This document shows, piece by piece, positions 9,768 to 20,612 of a stretch of DNA of 64,000 nt. The stretch covers positions 62,001-126,000 of the forward strand of contig VJWM01000197.1 in assembly GCA_010909165.1 (NCBI GenBank), in the 5' to 3' direction. Under the pieces are notes generated by a model, which was not told where the DNA came from, made no database searches, and saw nothing but the letters and a program-made list of their open reading frames with translations. Position 1 is the first letter of the stretch. Each line of letters begins with the position of its first letter. The position numbers and the translations under genes were made by a program. This DNA is from Anthoceros angustus. Lineage: Eukaryota; Streptophyta; Anthocerotopsida; Anthocerotales; Anthocerotaceae.

Positions 9768-11870
9768 TTAGCAAGCAAAGTCTCCCTGACCAAAGTAACG
9801 CCCAGAGATAGTAATCAACATGTTGAGCCTGACAAGCTCGTCATCGCAATTGCTTTTTGCGGCACGGATTCCCGCGCATCTTCTATACAATTCCCTGAAT
9901 GACGCGCTTGTGTCGGCGTCCAGCGGCTTGTCAACCGCAGCTGCAAGTGAAAACAACCAACAGGCCTGACGCTCTGGCAATCCTTTGACGGTTTTCAGCC
10001 ACGACACATGATGCCTTAACAAAGCTGCCCGTGACACTTCGTCTAAGCTAAGCAAAACTGCCGCATATGGTAGCAAAATAGGCTTCCGCTCCTTGGGCGT
10101 CTGAGCTATGACAGCCGGGTTCAGGCCTTCAGCATCATCTCCAGCAGATACCTTCACATCTGCGTCAGGTGTCTGCTCGTGCACACCGTTTGAGAGTTCT
10201 GTATCACCTCCTCCTCCAGAAGGAGCAGTGTCTTCCGCATCACTGCCATCAGTTTTGTCACTCATACCTTCGCCATTCTGAAGATGAAGTTCAGAGCTAG
10301 CTTCAATGTGCTTCTCCTCCGATCCGAAATCCGTTTGAACGACGTGTAGTTCACTATCAGGTCCAGTATCCTGTGGCTCAAAATATATCTCTTCACTCTG
10401 CACAGTTTGATGTTCATAGACGACACTTCCACCGCATATACTCTCTGTAGGTTCAGCTGCAAAACTTCTGCCATCAAGTTGTACCTCAGGTTCGCTTTCA
10501 CAGTCCGACAGAATTGCAGCCTTCAGCTTCATAGTCACTTCCTCGACGGAGTCATTTGAATCACAGACTGAGACTTCTTTAAAGCTGTCAGCATCGCCCT
10601 CGACAGGTAGCACCTCCTCCTTCACACATTGGACTTCATCGTCACTACACGGGGAAGGAGCAGTTGCACCGAAACAGAATGCCTGCCAAGCTGCCTTGTT
10701 TTGAACCGGTGGCAGCCAAGAGTGCCAGGGTGCCAGATTAGGAGGAACGACCATGCCCGCAAGTCTCTAAACACACAGATTCAGGTTCAGAGTAAGTTCG
10801 ATCCCCATACCTAATATGCCAGCGACAAATTCAGCTGCATGCTTAATGTCACGAGACTCAACCTTGGTTACTAACCAGACGCAAGTCGGAAAAGTCTGCC
10901 AGAAACTCCGATTCCCATGCCTTTGAAGGCAGAAGCTCTGACGCACAGGCCGGGACAGCAGGGATCTGCGGAATGTAACGCGTTTGAGCAGCAGCAAATT
11001 TCTTCGGATTTATCTTCGCGACTTTCACTTTTGGATACCGAGCTGCCTCCCATCTGATAGCGCAACCGGCCATCAGCCGCAAAGAAACAACATGCTCTCC
11101 CACCAGCAAATCAAAGCGCAAAACTCTGATACCTGACTCTTCGCAGGTATTCCAATCCATCCTGCGGGGGACCATCCTCAAAATTAGGTTCTCCATGGAC
11201 CACAAACGCCCGAGGCTGGAGACTCTCCTCCTCGCTGTCCGAGTCCGCATAGACATCATCCACTTCCACGGGCTCCAAATCTGGTTGACCAGCATTGCGC
11301 ACCGTCTCACTGGAGTCGGAGCCGAGGACCACAAGTTCGTATCCGAGGTCACGCGGCTTCTGTTTCGCATCAAACACCACTACACCTGAAGAAGCAAGCC
11401 GCACAGTCAGAATGGAGCCCTAAGCCTTGCCAGGTGAAGCAGACAAGCACTGAATACAAGGGAACGGGACAAGAACACCGGAGCATGGAACAGAATCTTT
11501 CTCAGCGCCGCGCTGCCGCCAGTCCACATTGCGCTTCCGCACGGGAGGGACAGCTTTCTCCACGTCCAGCTCAAACAGCTCGTGAACCACGGAGCCTGAA
11601 TTGTGAAGAAGTTCGTTCCACGCAGAAGAATTTGCAGCATGCTCCCGCAAAGCAACAAGTGCCTCCTTGTCGTAGCGAACCCGTCCTGTGTTGCTACCGA
11701 CTATCCCCATGCCTTCATTCCCTTGAACACGCTCCTCTCGGGATACAGTGTCCATGACTGTCGGGAACTCGTTTGCCTCCACTCCCTGCAAATATCCCAG
11801 TAAAATAACCACAAGTATAAACAAGACGGAAACAAACATTCCCGCGAGCTTAGTTGTTTTTTCCTACCAT
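9768..11870 (-). CDS. GEMIN2: GEMIN2 / SIP1 (SMN-complex component), five coding exons
   Basis: Model: complement of 11868-11870, 11479-11785, 11133-11385, 10876-11053 and 9768-10766. Introns are 82, 93, 79 and 109 bp, all GT-AG; the coding length is 1740 nt (579 residues) with every phase consistent. The start ATG makes up the whole coding part of exon 1, because there is no other in-frame ATG before an upstream stop; a later Met in exon 2 is an alternative. Family hallmarks are LEYLRRVRWEAARYPKVKVA, then TRYIPQIP and the WESEFLADFSDLRL block, and at the C-end LPERQACWLFSLAAAVDKPL followed by LRRLNxLITI-type sequence (RLNMLITISGRYFGQGDF). GEMIN2 holds Sm proteins during snRNP assembly. Human GEMIN2 is about 280 residues; here about 250 acidic, low-complexity residues separate the two conserved parts, adding to the length. 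Confidence 0.88.
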
Positions 11871-12316
11871 GACATGACCCTCGGGGTCTCTCTTTGTTGT
11901 CCTCCGCTACATGGACTCTTTCCATCATTTTCCCGTCCGTAAAGTCGGAAACTGAAATAAACATTTCATACACCATGTCCGGTCATCATACTCCGGTAGG
12001 TACCTTTGCCACTCTATGATGCTATTTATGTATATACTATGGTAGATATTTATAAGAGGAAGGGTGTAATGTAAAAGACAGTTCATCATCCACCTCCTTG
12101 TTGTCTCAGTCGTCGTTGATGGGCCCGCAATTCTAAGTGAGAGAACAAGCTCGAGGTTGGATTAAGCCCAGGTGGAACCTCTTCTCAGTAGAAAAAGAAG
12201 CCAATGGGAATAGAAGCCGGTGGGAATCGGAAGGCTTGGATGCAAGGTCAATCCAAAAGTGGGTCTCTTGCGCATGCCCATACTGTTTCTCCTAGAAAGA
12301 ATCTTGAAGCCCACAG
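11871..12316. other. GEMIN2 5' flank
   Basis: Holds the GEMIN2 leader and probable promoter. No other gene is seen. TATATACTATGG near 12031 is AT-rich but is not a convincing TATA box for a minus-strand gene. Confidence 0.4.
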
Positions 12317-13338
12317 AAACCATTTGCAGGCCTAGAGAACGAGGAAAAAAGAGGCATGACCTCCCTAGCCTGAGAGGATAAAAGGCCTCTAGCTGACCTT
12401 AAGGACATCTGCAGGAAAAAAGCCCCCTCCTCTATGCCCAACCCAGACGAAGCCTTCCAAGAGGCAGACCCATCCAAGCACTGATCCATCCGACCATGAA
12501 GCTAGGGGTGGATGGCACCCCATCTAAGCACCGATCCATCCGAAGATGGCTAACACCCTATCCAAGCACTAAGAATGGCACCCCATCCAAGCATTAATCT
12601 GTTCGGCCATCAAGCTAGGGGATGAATGGCACCCCATCCAAGCACTGATCCGTCCGAAGATGGATGGCACCGTATCCAAGTACTAATCCATGCTAAGAAC
12701 GCTCAACTCAGCCCAATGAACTCATGTGTCACTCCTTGAAGGAAGAGCCTAATATTATTTATGAGTTTCTTGCCTACCGGTACCATCTTTGACAACATAT
12801 GAATTAATCTTGGCGCTCACCCTAAGCCACGAAACCATTTGCAGGCCTAGAGAACGAGGAAAAAAGAGGCATGACCTCCCTAGCCTGAGAGGATAAAAGG
12901 CCTCTAGCTGACCTTAAGGACATCTGGAAAAAGCCCCTCCTCTATGCCCAACCTGCAAGCCTTCCAAGAGGCACCCCATCCAAGCAGATCCATCCGACCA
13001 TGAAGCTAGGGGTGGATGGCACCCCATCTAAGCACCGATCCATCCGAAGATGGCTAACACCCTATCCAAGCACTAAGAATGGCACCCCATCCAAGCATTA
13101 ATCTGTTCGGCCATCAAGCTAGGGGATGAATGGCACCCCATCCAAGCACTGATCCGTCCGAAGATGGATGGCACCGTATCCAAGTACTAATCCATGCTAA
13201 GAACGCTCAACTCCACAGTTCCAATGAACTCATGTGTCACTCCTTGAAGGGAAGAGCCTAATATTATTTATGAGTTTCTTGCCTACCGGTACCATCTTTG
13301 ACAACATATGAATTAATCTTGGCGCTCACACCCTAGCG
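12317..13338. repeat. 514-bp tandem duplication of a repeat-rich segment
   Basis: The copy at 12317-12830 is followed directly by a copy at 12831-13338, both starting GAAACCATTTGCAGGCC and ending near TTGGCGCTCAC. They are almost identical; the second copy differs mainly by losses of 1-6 bases between about 12921 and 12990. Each copy holds degenerate sub-repeats of ATGGCACCCCATCCAAGCA. No coding potential is evident. Confidence 0.9.
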
Positions 13339-15292
13339 CCCCCTGTGTTACGAGCTTTAAGCACTTATATCGTATATTGAATTGTACCTGATCTTGTTCA
13401 TTAAAAACATATTGATGTGAATGTGCAACTAACATAGGTATATATGAACTTTATTTTTATACTTTAAAATGAGTTATTTTTATTCAATATTTGATTTTGA
13501 AATATTTTTTAGTGTTAAATTTTGAACTAATTCAAGATATAACATTTACAAACTTATATACATGGTCTTCATAATAATATATAAAATGTTACAAAGGTAA
13601 TTAGGACCTTGTCAATAGAGCTCAAGAATGCAAAGAACATGGAGAAGATCGGTAATCATATTGGATTTGGATGTTTCACATCATAGCTATATATTTATTT
13701 ATTGTAAAATATTACACAAAATTATTCTTATTTGTAAATATTTTTTCTCTATTAAGAGATTCATGTAAAAATCAAGCCACGATAGGCCTCATATCATCTT
13801 GCTCATAAGTTTATGAGTATAGTGATTAGCTCCAAAAACTATAGCAAGAGAATATAAGAAAATGCAAGGTTGTTTGAGAGTTATTCCCAAAATTACACTT
13901 GAAAATGGATACCCTAACGAGGAATCCAATTGACACCCTAATGAGGAATCCAATTGGATTTTATTGCTCTATTTGCTTGGATACTTAATAAAGTACCTTC
14001 CTCTGGACGACATTCTTGGTAGAAACGCATACCCATATTCTGCATTGATATAATATTCATGATCATTTTTGCTGAAATTTTGCAATAGAAGAAAAAATTC
14101 TAGCTTACCATGCCATTCTCTGATATGGTATCATTTGACCCTGGAGTGAAGAATGACTTGATTCCGCTCGGCACCTGTAAAAATTATTTTTCAATATCTT
14201 TTGTCTTAGTCTCAAACGAGCTTCAAGAACAAGCATCAATCCTTATTAAAAACCACTATAACCTACTTTTTCATGTTCTCTTTTTTTCAAGAAGATATAT
14301 TTGTCACGATCTCGTTGACATATATGGTTGGCAGCTCCATAACTGGTAGCTAGGGTAGGTAGATTCACATCTCTAATGTTTTTCGCATTCTGGTTGATAG
14401 TATATTCAATAAAGCAAAGTTGATCTTACAAATTAATTGAAGATAACTAATGAAGATTGCTTGTGCGCCTATTTACATAGACTTGCCTGAGGCTTGTAGC
14501 CTTTCCAATGAGGCCAGTAAGTTCTGGAATGCTGATCTAGATCAAACAAGAGCATTCGATGTTTCTCTGACTCCCTGTCCACTCGCCATTTTGGAAGACT
14601 ACTTAATTTTCGATGAGGAGGTCCATAATAGTTTGGTAGATTGTATTTATCATCAGCTATCTACATACAACAACAAAGAATGCACTATAACTATAACTCA
14701 TTGTATGTAAAAGTTTTGAATATTGAATAATACTTGAATACAAATTTGTTGATTGCATACCAAACGCACAACAGCCGTCATGGTAGGAGTTACGACTACT
14801 TTGGAAACCCAATATCCTATCTCAACTAAATTGAATTTTTTTTAACCTACCAAACAATTGAACAAAGTCAATCATGTTGTACATTTCAAATATTAATACC
14901 TTAATTAAGCCTATATATTTAGTGAAACTTGGAAAAGCTTTAGTAGCTATTCAACAACATCATATAACTACCACATGAAGAGCTCAAGGGGTTACATTGG
15001 GGTCTTAGGATCCCATGAGTCAACTCAAACTAGTAATTACTGCCTAATGTATTATTTAGCCAAAGTAAGGAGGGTTGAGTGAAGTGCCTAAGAAACTTAA
15101 CCTCTTTAAGTAGTTTCTCCAAGATGGAGCCTTTTTCTGTAGAATGAAATTGTTATGGGCAATGCAATTAGTTCCAACGTGGAGGATGTCCAATCCAAAG
15201 GGTCAGGTTGTGTAGGAGATGGAGGATGTTCGATCCAAGGATCCAAGGGTCACATTGTATAGACATATGAGTGTTCAGCTTGATTGAAGCAA
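13339..15292. other. AT-rich intergenic DNA
   Basis: Mostly AT-rich non-coding sequence. An 86-codon open frame at 14450-14710 (+) has a coding-like look but no recognised domain and no clear splice partners. TGACACCCTAATGAGGAATCCAAT is locally duplicated near 13920. Confidence 0.5.
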
Positions 15293-15757
15293 CTAGGCAA
15301 CCTTCGTGAGCTCCCCACCCCAGAACACTGCTAGAAACTCATTGTTGCAACTTGCAATTGAAGGGGCTCTGAATGAGAGAGAGCAAAGTTCACCCAATGT
15401 TCCTCTGTTCAATTTGCGATCCTTAAAGATTTGGCCAACTCCTTCTCTAAGCCTCACGACATCTGTTTTTTTAATCAAGCCTTGCTTGAGGTTGAATGTT
15501 TTTGAATTGAAACATTTGTGGCTTGTGAATTTGAAGCCACATAAATACATTTTCATCCCACTCTACAATAAAAAATACATTTTCATCCCAATCTACAAAA
15601 GTAAATACATTTTCATCCCACTCTACAAAAATAACTACATTTTCATCTTTATCCTCTCTATTTACAACCCTGGCTACTTACGTGGATCATGTTTTCATGA
15701 GGCCACATAAAATTGCAATGAGTTCTTCTTCCTTTTAAACTCAGGGCCCAGTCTATA
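15293..15757 (-). pseudogene. Fragment related to the AP2-like gene at 17101-18492
   Basis: The minus strand encodes KMYLCGFKFTS followed by a diverged Cys-Phe-Asn segment, nearly identical to residues 315-330 of the neighbouring 463-residue protein. Sequence at 15695-15750 also resembles the gene's basic-linker region in nucleotide terms (TGGCCACATAAAxTTGCAAT, TTCTTCTTCCTTTT). The rest is not collinear and has stops, so this is a broken copy. Confidence 0.7.
15540..15650. repeat. About 30-bp tandem repeat, four copies
   Basis: Four units of TACATTTTCATCCCACTCTACA plus an A-rich spacer. The unit looks amplified from the paralogous gene fragment (reverse strand reads ...GGGATGAAAATG). Confidence 0.85.
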
Positions 15758-17249
15758 CATCTTTGTTTGTCTTGTTTTCATCCCATTTGGACTGCATCTC
15801 TCCTAAGAATTGGGGATCCTAACACAACTAATTTTTGTGTCTGTTTTAGCTTTGTCACTTCATGATAGGTAGAGATTGGTGACAACTCACTACAAGGAGA
15901 GGAGTCATTTCACTAACTTAAAGTTTTGGGGCACCCTTCATTTTGGGTTGGTTTCACTTTTACAAGGTTTTATTTACTTTGCTGACATAGCACTTGTTTG
16001 GAAGTTCTTACAAGAAGGATTTAATATTCTACAACAAGATAGTATTTAAAAAATACGTTTTAAGTTTACAATGAAGTTTATAATACCTAATAATAGTATT
16101 TTAATTTTTCTTTGTAACCTAGGTATAAATTAGCTGAGTACATGGCGTTGGTTATATGGAATATGGCCATTTACACATGGGCTACAATAGTACATCAGCT
16201 ATTGGTCAGGGGCTTCAAAGCTGCATCTTCCCAAAATTTGAGTAAGGCAGAATCGTGGAAGGTAAAATCTACAAAGGATGATATTTCTCAATGTACTCTC
16301 GTATTACACGTAAATGGTTCCTAAGTGGTGAGTTTGTCCGTGCACAATTGAGGAAGGTAAAATCTACCCCGGATAATGTTTCTCAATGTACTCTTTTATT
16401 ACACGTAAATAGCTCCTAAGTGGGAAATTTGTCCTTGCTAGAAAACACTTCCTTTTCATAAAATATCCCAATCGTATGACTTCATGATCATATGATATAG
16501 CTGCATCTTTGTTTGTCTTGTTTTCATCCCATTTGACCGTGCATCTCTCCTAAGAATTGGGGATCCTAACACAACTAATTTTTGTGTCTGTTTAGCTTTG
16601 TCACTTCATGATAGGTAGAGATTGGTGACAACTCACTACAAGGAGAGGAGTCATTTCACTAACTTAAAGTTTTGGGGCACCCTTCATTTTGGGTTGGTTT
16701 CACTTTTACAAGGTTTTATTTACTTTGCTGACATAGCACTTGTTTGGAAGTTCTTACAAGAAGGATTTAATATTCTACAACAAGATAGTATTTAAAAAAT
16801 ACGTTTTAAGTTTACAATGAAGTTTATAATACCTAATAATAGTATTTTAATTTTTCTTTGTAACCTAGGTATAAATTAGCTGAGTACATGGCGTTGGTTA
16901 TATGGAATATGGCCATTTACACATGGGCTACAATAGTACATCAGCTATTGGTCAGGGGCTTCAAAGCTGCATCTTCCCAAAATTTGAGTAATCGGAAGGT
17001 AAAATCTACAAAGGATGATATTTCTCAATGTACTCTCGTATTACACGTAAATGGTTCCTAAGTGGTGAGTTTGTCCGTGCACAATTGAGGAAGGTAAAAT
17101 CTACCCCGGATAATGTTTCTCAATGTACTCTTTTATTACACGTAAATAGCTCCTAAGTGGGAAATTTGTCCTTGCTAGAAAACACTTCCTTTTCATAAAA
17201 TATCCCAATCGTATGACTTCATGATCATATGATATAGCTGCATCTTTGC
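15758..17249. repeat. 746-bp tandem duplication overlapping the 3' end of the AP2-like gene
   Basis: Sequence starting CATCTTTGTTTGTCTTG at 15758 recurs at 16504 and stays almost identical to about 17249. The right copy covers the last 50 or so codons of the AP2-like gene, so the left copy carries a duplicated gene end (about 16424-16510). Inside each unit a roughly 95-bp segment (GGTAAAATCTAC...TTACACGTAAAT) is itself repeated. The break point sits at a CATCTTTG microhomology. Confidence 0.85.
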
Positions 17250-18492
17250 TTGTTCCAAAATCTCCAAGGCATTTCTTTTTCCTCGATACGCTATTATCTT
17301 CATGGACATAGACGAAGGCTTTGTAAGTAGTCCTATTTTCATTTTCATTGGCATACACTCCAATATACTCGTGGACCCTTCTATTTGTTGTCAAGAAAAT
17401 ATCTGAATCTTGTGACAATAAGAACATGCGGTAGTCTTCCCAATCTGTGATAGCTTGCACGTCTGGGTGACACATGTCCTCCCAGTAGGTTATCGGATGA
17501 AAATTGAAACATATGGCACTTGTGAATTTGAAGCCGCATAAATACATTTTCAGCTTCATCTTGTCTACTTGTTTAGCTGGCCATCGTGGATCATTTTTTG
17601 ATGTGGCCACATAAATTTGCAATCCTTTCTTCTTCCTTTTGTGCCTTTTCTTCTCTGTTTTGTAATCTTCATCGGAGGTTGAACTTGTCCCATTAGAATT
17701 GTTTTTCTCCTTGGTATATGGGGACCAAACACAACCATCATAATTATTTGTCTTTTTATGCTTTGTCACTCCATGATAGCCAGAGTTCGAACGTGATGTT
17801 TTACCAATGCATGCTTTGCCTGTTATTATCATATCTTCAAGGTCTCCTTTGGTAGGACCTAAACGTAGACGATCTATGTCAGTGCTAACATGCCCGATTT
17901 GATATCCCAGTAATTTCCAAACCTCTTCTGAACCACCCATATATCGTGCAAGTGTTTCTACCACAATGTAGTCGTCTTGATGTTTTGTTGGCATAGGAGA
18001 TTGGTCCAAAGACCTCATATCTAGAAGATGTCTCTGGGAGTGAGAAGGTTGACGATAAGCTACAAAGGTCTCCTCTAGATCTGTTGCTTCCTCGATCTGT
18101 CGACTTACATCGTCAGGAGATTGGTTCAAAGGCCTTATATCTAGAAGATGTTTATCGGAGTGGGAAGGTTGACAATCAGCTACAAAGGTCTCCTCTATGT
18201 TTGTTGCTTCCTGGGTTTGTCGACCTACATCGACTTTTAATTTCAGTTGATGCCCACATATATTCTTTTGTAATTCCAATTGCTGATTTTTCCCACGTAC
18301 AATTTCTTGTATTTCCGATAGTTGCTGCTCAAAAACTTTGTCCTCAGCAATGGTCCTTTCCATAATTGTAAAATACGACCCAAGTATACCTTTCATCGGT
18401 TCTTTAACTTCATCCTCCAACATGACAGCGTCTAGAAGTGAGGTATATGGTCCTATCTGGCTGTCCATGGTATGTTCGTCTCCCTGGTTCAT
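17101..18492 (-). CDS. Putative transcription regulator with two AP2-like segments and a coiled-coil amino half
   Basis: A 463-codon frame from ATG to TAG. Residues 40-75 are rich in Glu/Gln and likely coiled coil. Residues 95-126 and 135-166 are a 40-residue internal repeat (EATxxEETFVAxxQPSHS, then HLLD). Residues 174-228 (ETLARYMGGSEEVWKLLGYQ, later DIDRLRL) resemble a small helical bundle. Residues 239-336 start SGYHGV, contain a basic stretch KKRHKRKKK, and end KMYLCGFKFTS, like an AP2 domain split by an insertion. Residues 376-446 are a clearer AP2-like unit: YIGVYANENE, YKAFVYV, CLGDFGTSKDAAISYD, then TNFP. AP2 domains bind DNA; both copies here lack several canonical Arg/Trp contacts, so DNA binding is inference. 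The last 50 codons lie in a tandem duplication, and a broken paralogue lies 1.3 kb away. Confidence 0.6.
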   Translation of the reverse strand: MNQGDEHTMDSQIGPYTSLLDAVMLEDEVKEPMKGILGSYFTIMERTIAEDKVFEQQLSEIQEIVRGKNQQLELQKNICGHQLKLKVDVGRQTQEATNIEETFVADCQPSHSDKHLLDIRPLNQSPDDVSRQIEEATDLEETFVAYRQPSHSQRHLLDMRSLDQSPMPTKHQDDYIVVETLARYMGGSEEVWKLLGYQIGHVSTDIDRLRLGPTKGDLEDMIITGKACIGKTSRSNSGYHGVTKHKKTNNYDGCVWSPYTKEKNNSNGTSSTSDEDYKTEKKRHKRKKKGLQIYVATSKNDPRWPAKQVDKMKLKMYLCGFKFTSAICFNFHPITYWEDMCHPDVQAITDWEDYRMFLLSQDSDIFLTTNRRVHEYIGVYANENENRTTYKAFVYVHEDNSVSRKKKCLGDFGTSKDAAISYDHEVIRLGYFMKRKCFLARTNFPLRSYLRVIKEYIEKHYPG

Positions 18493-19379
18493 GGTTCCAT
18501 TTTCGCTTCAAAAGTATACAAAGAAGACAAAGAAGTAGATCTATTTAGTTGGGTACCCCAAAAAAGCCACACACTTGGAGTAGTTCAAGTTCTACCTTAA
18601 TTTTCACCAAGTTCGTGTGGAAACATTCCATATCTATGATACTTTAGGCACATGGGTACATGCATATATAGGGGAAGATTGAGGCACCCATTTTCTTGAC
18701 CCTCGGTAACAAGGAGAAGTCTTTTTTTTTAAGTGAATTTGGAGACCTTACACATATTTTAAGTATACATTGAAGTCTCACACTTGGATTTTAATATGGA
18801 GTAACCCTGTAGGATAGTAACAACAAATGTTTCTGCACTGCTAAGACAAGGACATGATATTTATAATGCAAGTGATGTTTTTACATGATATTTATAATGC
18901 AAGTGATGGTTTTACAGTGCGAAGACAAGGACATGACATTTATAATAGAAAGCCCAGTACAAATAGGCCTATGAAGTCAGCACCCATCCGTCCGAAGGAT
19001 GCTGAACCACAACACATGTATGTGAACCACAACACATATTTCGATCATTAATATTTTACCGTTAATTTCTGAATCGAAAATATCCAACAAAAATGGAGCG
19101 ACTTACGTACATAATTTCAACCTCGAGTTTTTGTAAGGGCCATGGAAGGGGGCAGGAGGGAACGCGGATGGGCGATGGTGCATTTTGGAAACGGGTCGTG
19201 ACGGGTTTGGGCGCGCAACGTCGATGCAGTGTGTTCTCACTATTTCATTCACCAGCCGGAGATGGGGAATAGAAGCGAGGGAAGGAAGATTCAACCCTGG
19301 TTGAATCAGGAACGAACGCTCTAGACGAGCAAGCAAGCAACTGCAGGGCTCATCGACGAGCTGGAAAGAATTACGAGAA
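18493..19379. other. Intergenic DNA with small repeats
   Basis: AT-rich. The segment ACATGATATTTATAATGCAA is repeated around 18852 and 18885, with a diverged third copy near 18931. No gene is seen. Confidence 0.5.
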
Positions 19380-20052
19380 TTACGGCAGATCGGGCTGCGG
19401 CGTGTAGCGGAGATAGCCCTTTCCGGAGGGAAGGGGGAACGTCTGGAAGCCCTTGGGGAGGTCGCGCAGCGCCTGGACATCCGAGACGCCGGGGAGGACG
19501 ATGCAGCGGCCGCCCGGCTGCCAGTGCACGGGCGTGGCGACGCCGAACTTGGCCGTGAGCTGCAGCGAGTCGATCGCGCGCAGAAGCTCGTGGAAGTTGC
19601 GGCCCGTGGAGGCCGGGTACAGCAGCGAGAGCTTCAGCTTCTTGTCTGGCCCGATGACGAAGACGGCGCGCGCCGTGAAGGGCATCCGTCCGCGTCCTGC
19701 TGCTCCGGGTCCAGCATCCCCAGGCCACGGCCACGGCCCGCGTCGGGTCCGCCACGATCGGGTACCGGATGCTGCCCGCGTCGGGGCACACCGCCAGGAT
19801 ATCGTCGATCCACGCCCGGTGGGATTCCACCGAGTTGAAGCTGATGGCTACCACCTTCACCCCGCGCTTCTCGAACTCGCCCATCAGGGTCCCCACGCTC
19901 CCCAGCTCCGTCGTGCACACGGGCGTGAAATCGCTCGGGTGCGAGAGCAGCACCGCCCACGATCCATCGATGTACTTGTGGAAGTCGATCGGGCCCTGGT
20001 TCGACTCTGCGTGGAAGTTGGGCACTGTGTCTCCCAGCCGGATGGCCGCCAT
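19380..20052 (-). CDS. PER1: 1-Cys peroxiredoxin (Prx6 type), with two apparent frameshifts
   Basis: ATG at 20052, stop at 19380, intronless. It reduces hydroperoxides using one catalytic Cys; plant members are nuclear/cytosolic and accumulate in desiccation-tolerant tissue such as seeds. PSDFTPVCTTE places the peroxidatic Cys at residue 46, exactly where plant 1-Cys Prx has it, after LGDTVPNFHAES. WIDDI and RYPIVADPTR follow. The frame then breaks near 19720 and again near 19685; a single missing base at each point would restore the family sequence. The second part reads ARAVFVIGPDKKLKLSLLYP and ends LRYTPQPDLP, normal for the C-end. Both breaks lie in very GC-rich sequence, so sequencing error is likelier than true loss, but a recent pseudogene is possible. 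The nuclear-signal tail of some seed-plant members is not seen. Confidence 0.85.
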
Positions 20053-20612
20053 GGATGGCTGGGATAACTTGCTTCGTCTGCTCTGCCTCTGCCTCTGCCT
20101 CAGCCTCAACCTCAGCTTCCTCCTGCTCTTTATGTATTATGTGCGGCCGGACAATACTTACACCAAACAACCAAAAATTCCACGCTTGTCTGCATATCCG
20201 GATTTCCAACCTCCCATCCCCACGTCAGCGAGCATCTCTGAGAGAAACAGAGGGGAAAGTGAAACCACCCAACTGCCTTCACCTCAACCCCACCCACCCA
20301 CAGCGGCAGGTTTGAGAAAGCATCGCCCTCGAAAAAATGAGGCATAATTTTGAATAATCGAGCTGAACCGACAGCCGGCTTCCATGCCCACATTGGCATT
20401 GGGAAGCGTCCAGTTATCGTGAGCTGCAAAAATTAAAAGAATGAATGAGGGTGAGGACCGGGACAAAGTATGTACAGTTTGCCAGGGCCAAGCTTCGTGC
20501 ATCCGTGCTGACTGAGGCTGTCGTTGTGCTCGGGTTCCGGTGAAGACCACTTGTATTTCTTCGGTCGCTCTTAGAGAAGTGAAGTGAATCTGGCCGCTTC
20601 CACCTCCAGTCT
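20053..20612. other. Gap between the peroxiredoxin start and the PARP2 stop
   Basis: Holds the promoter and leader of the peroxiredoxin gene and the PARP2 3' end. A run of CTGCCTCTGCCTCAGCCTCA-like repeats (about 20079-20120) lies just upstream of the peroxiredoxin ATG. No other gene is seen. Confidence 0.5.
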
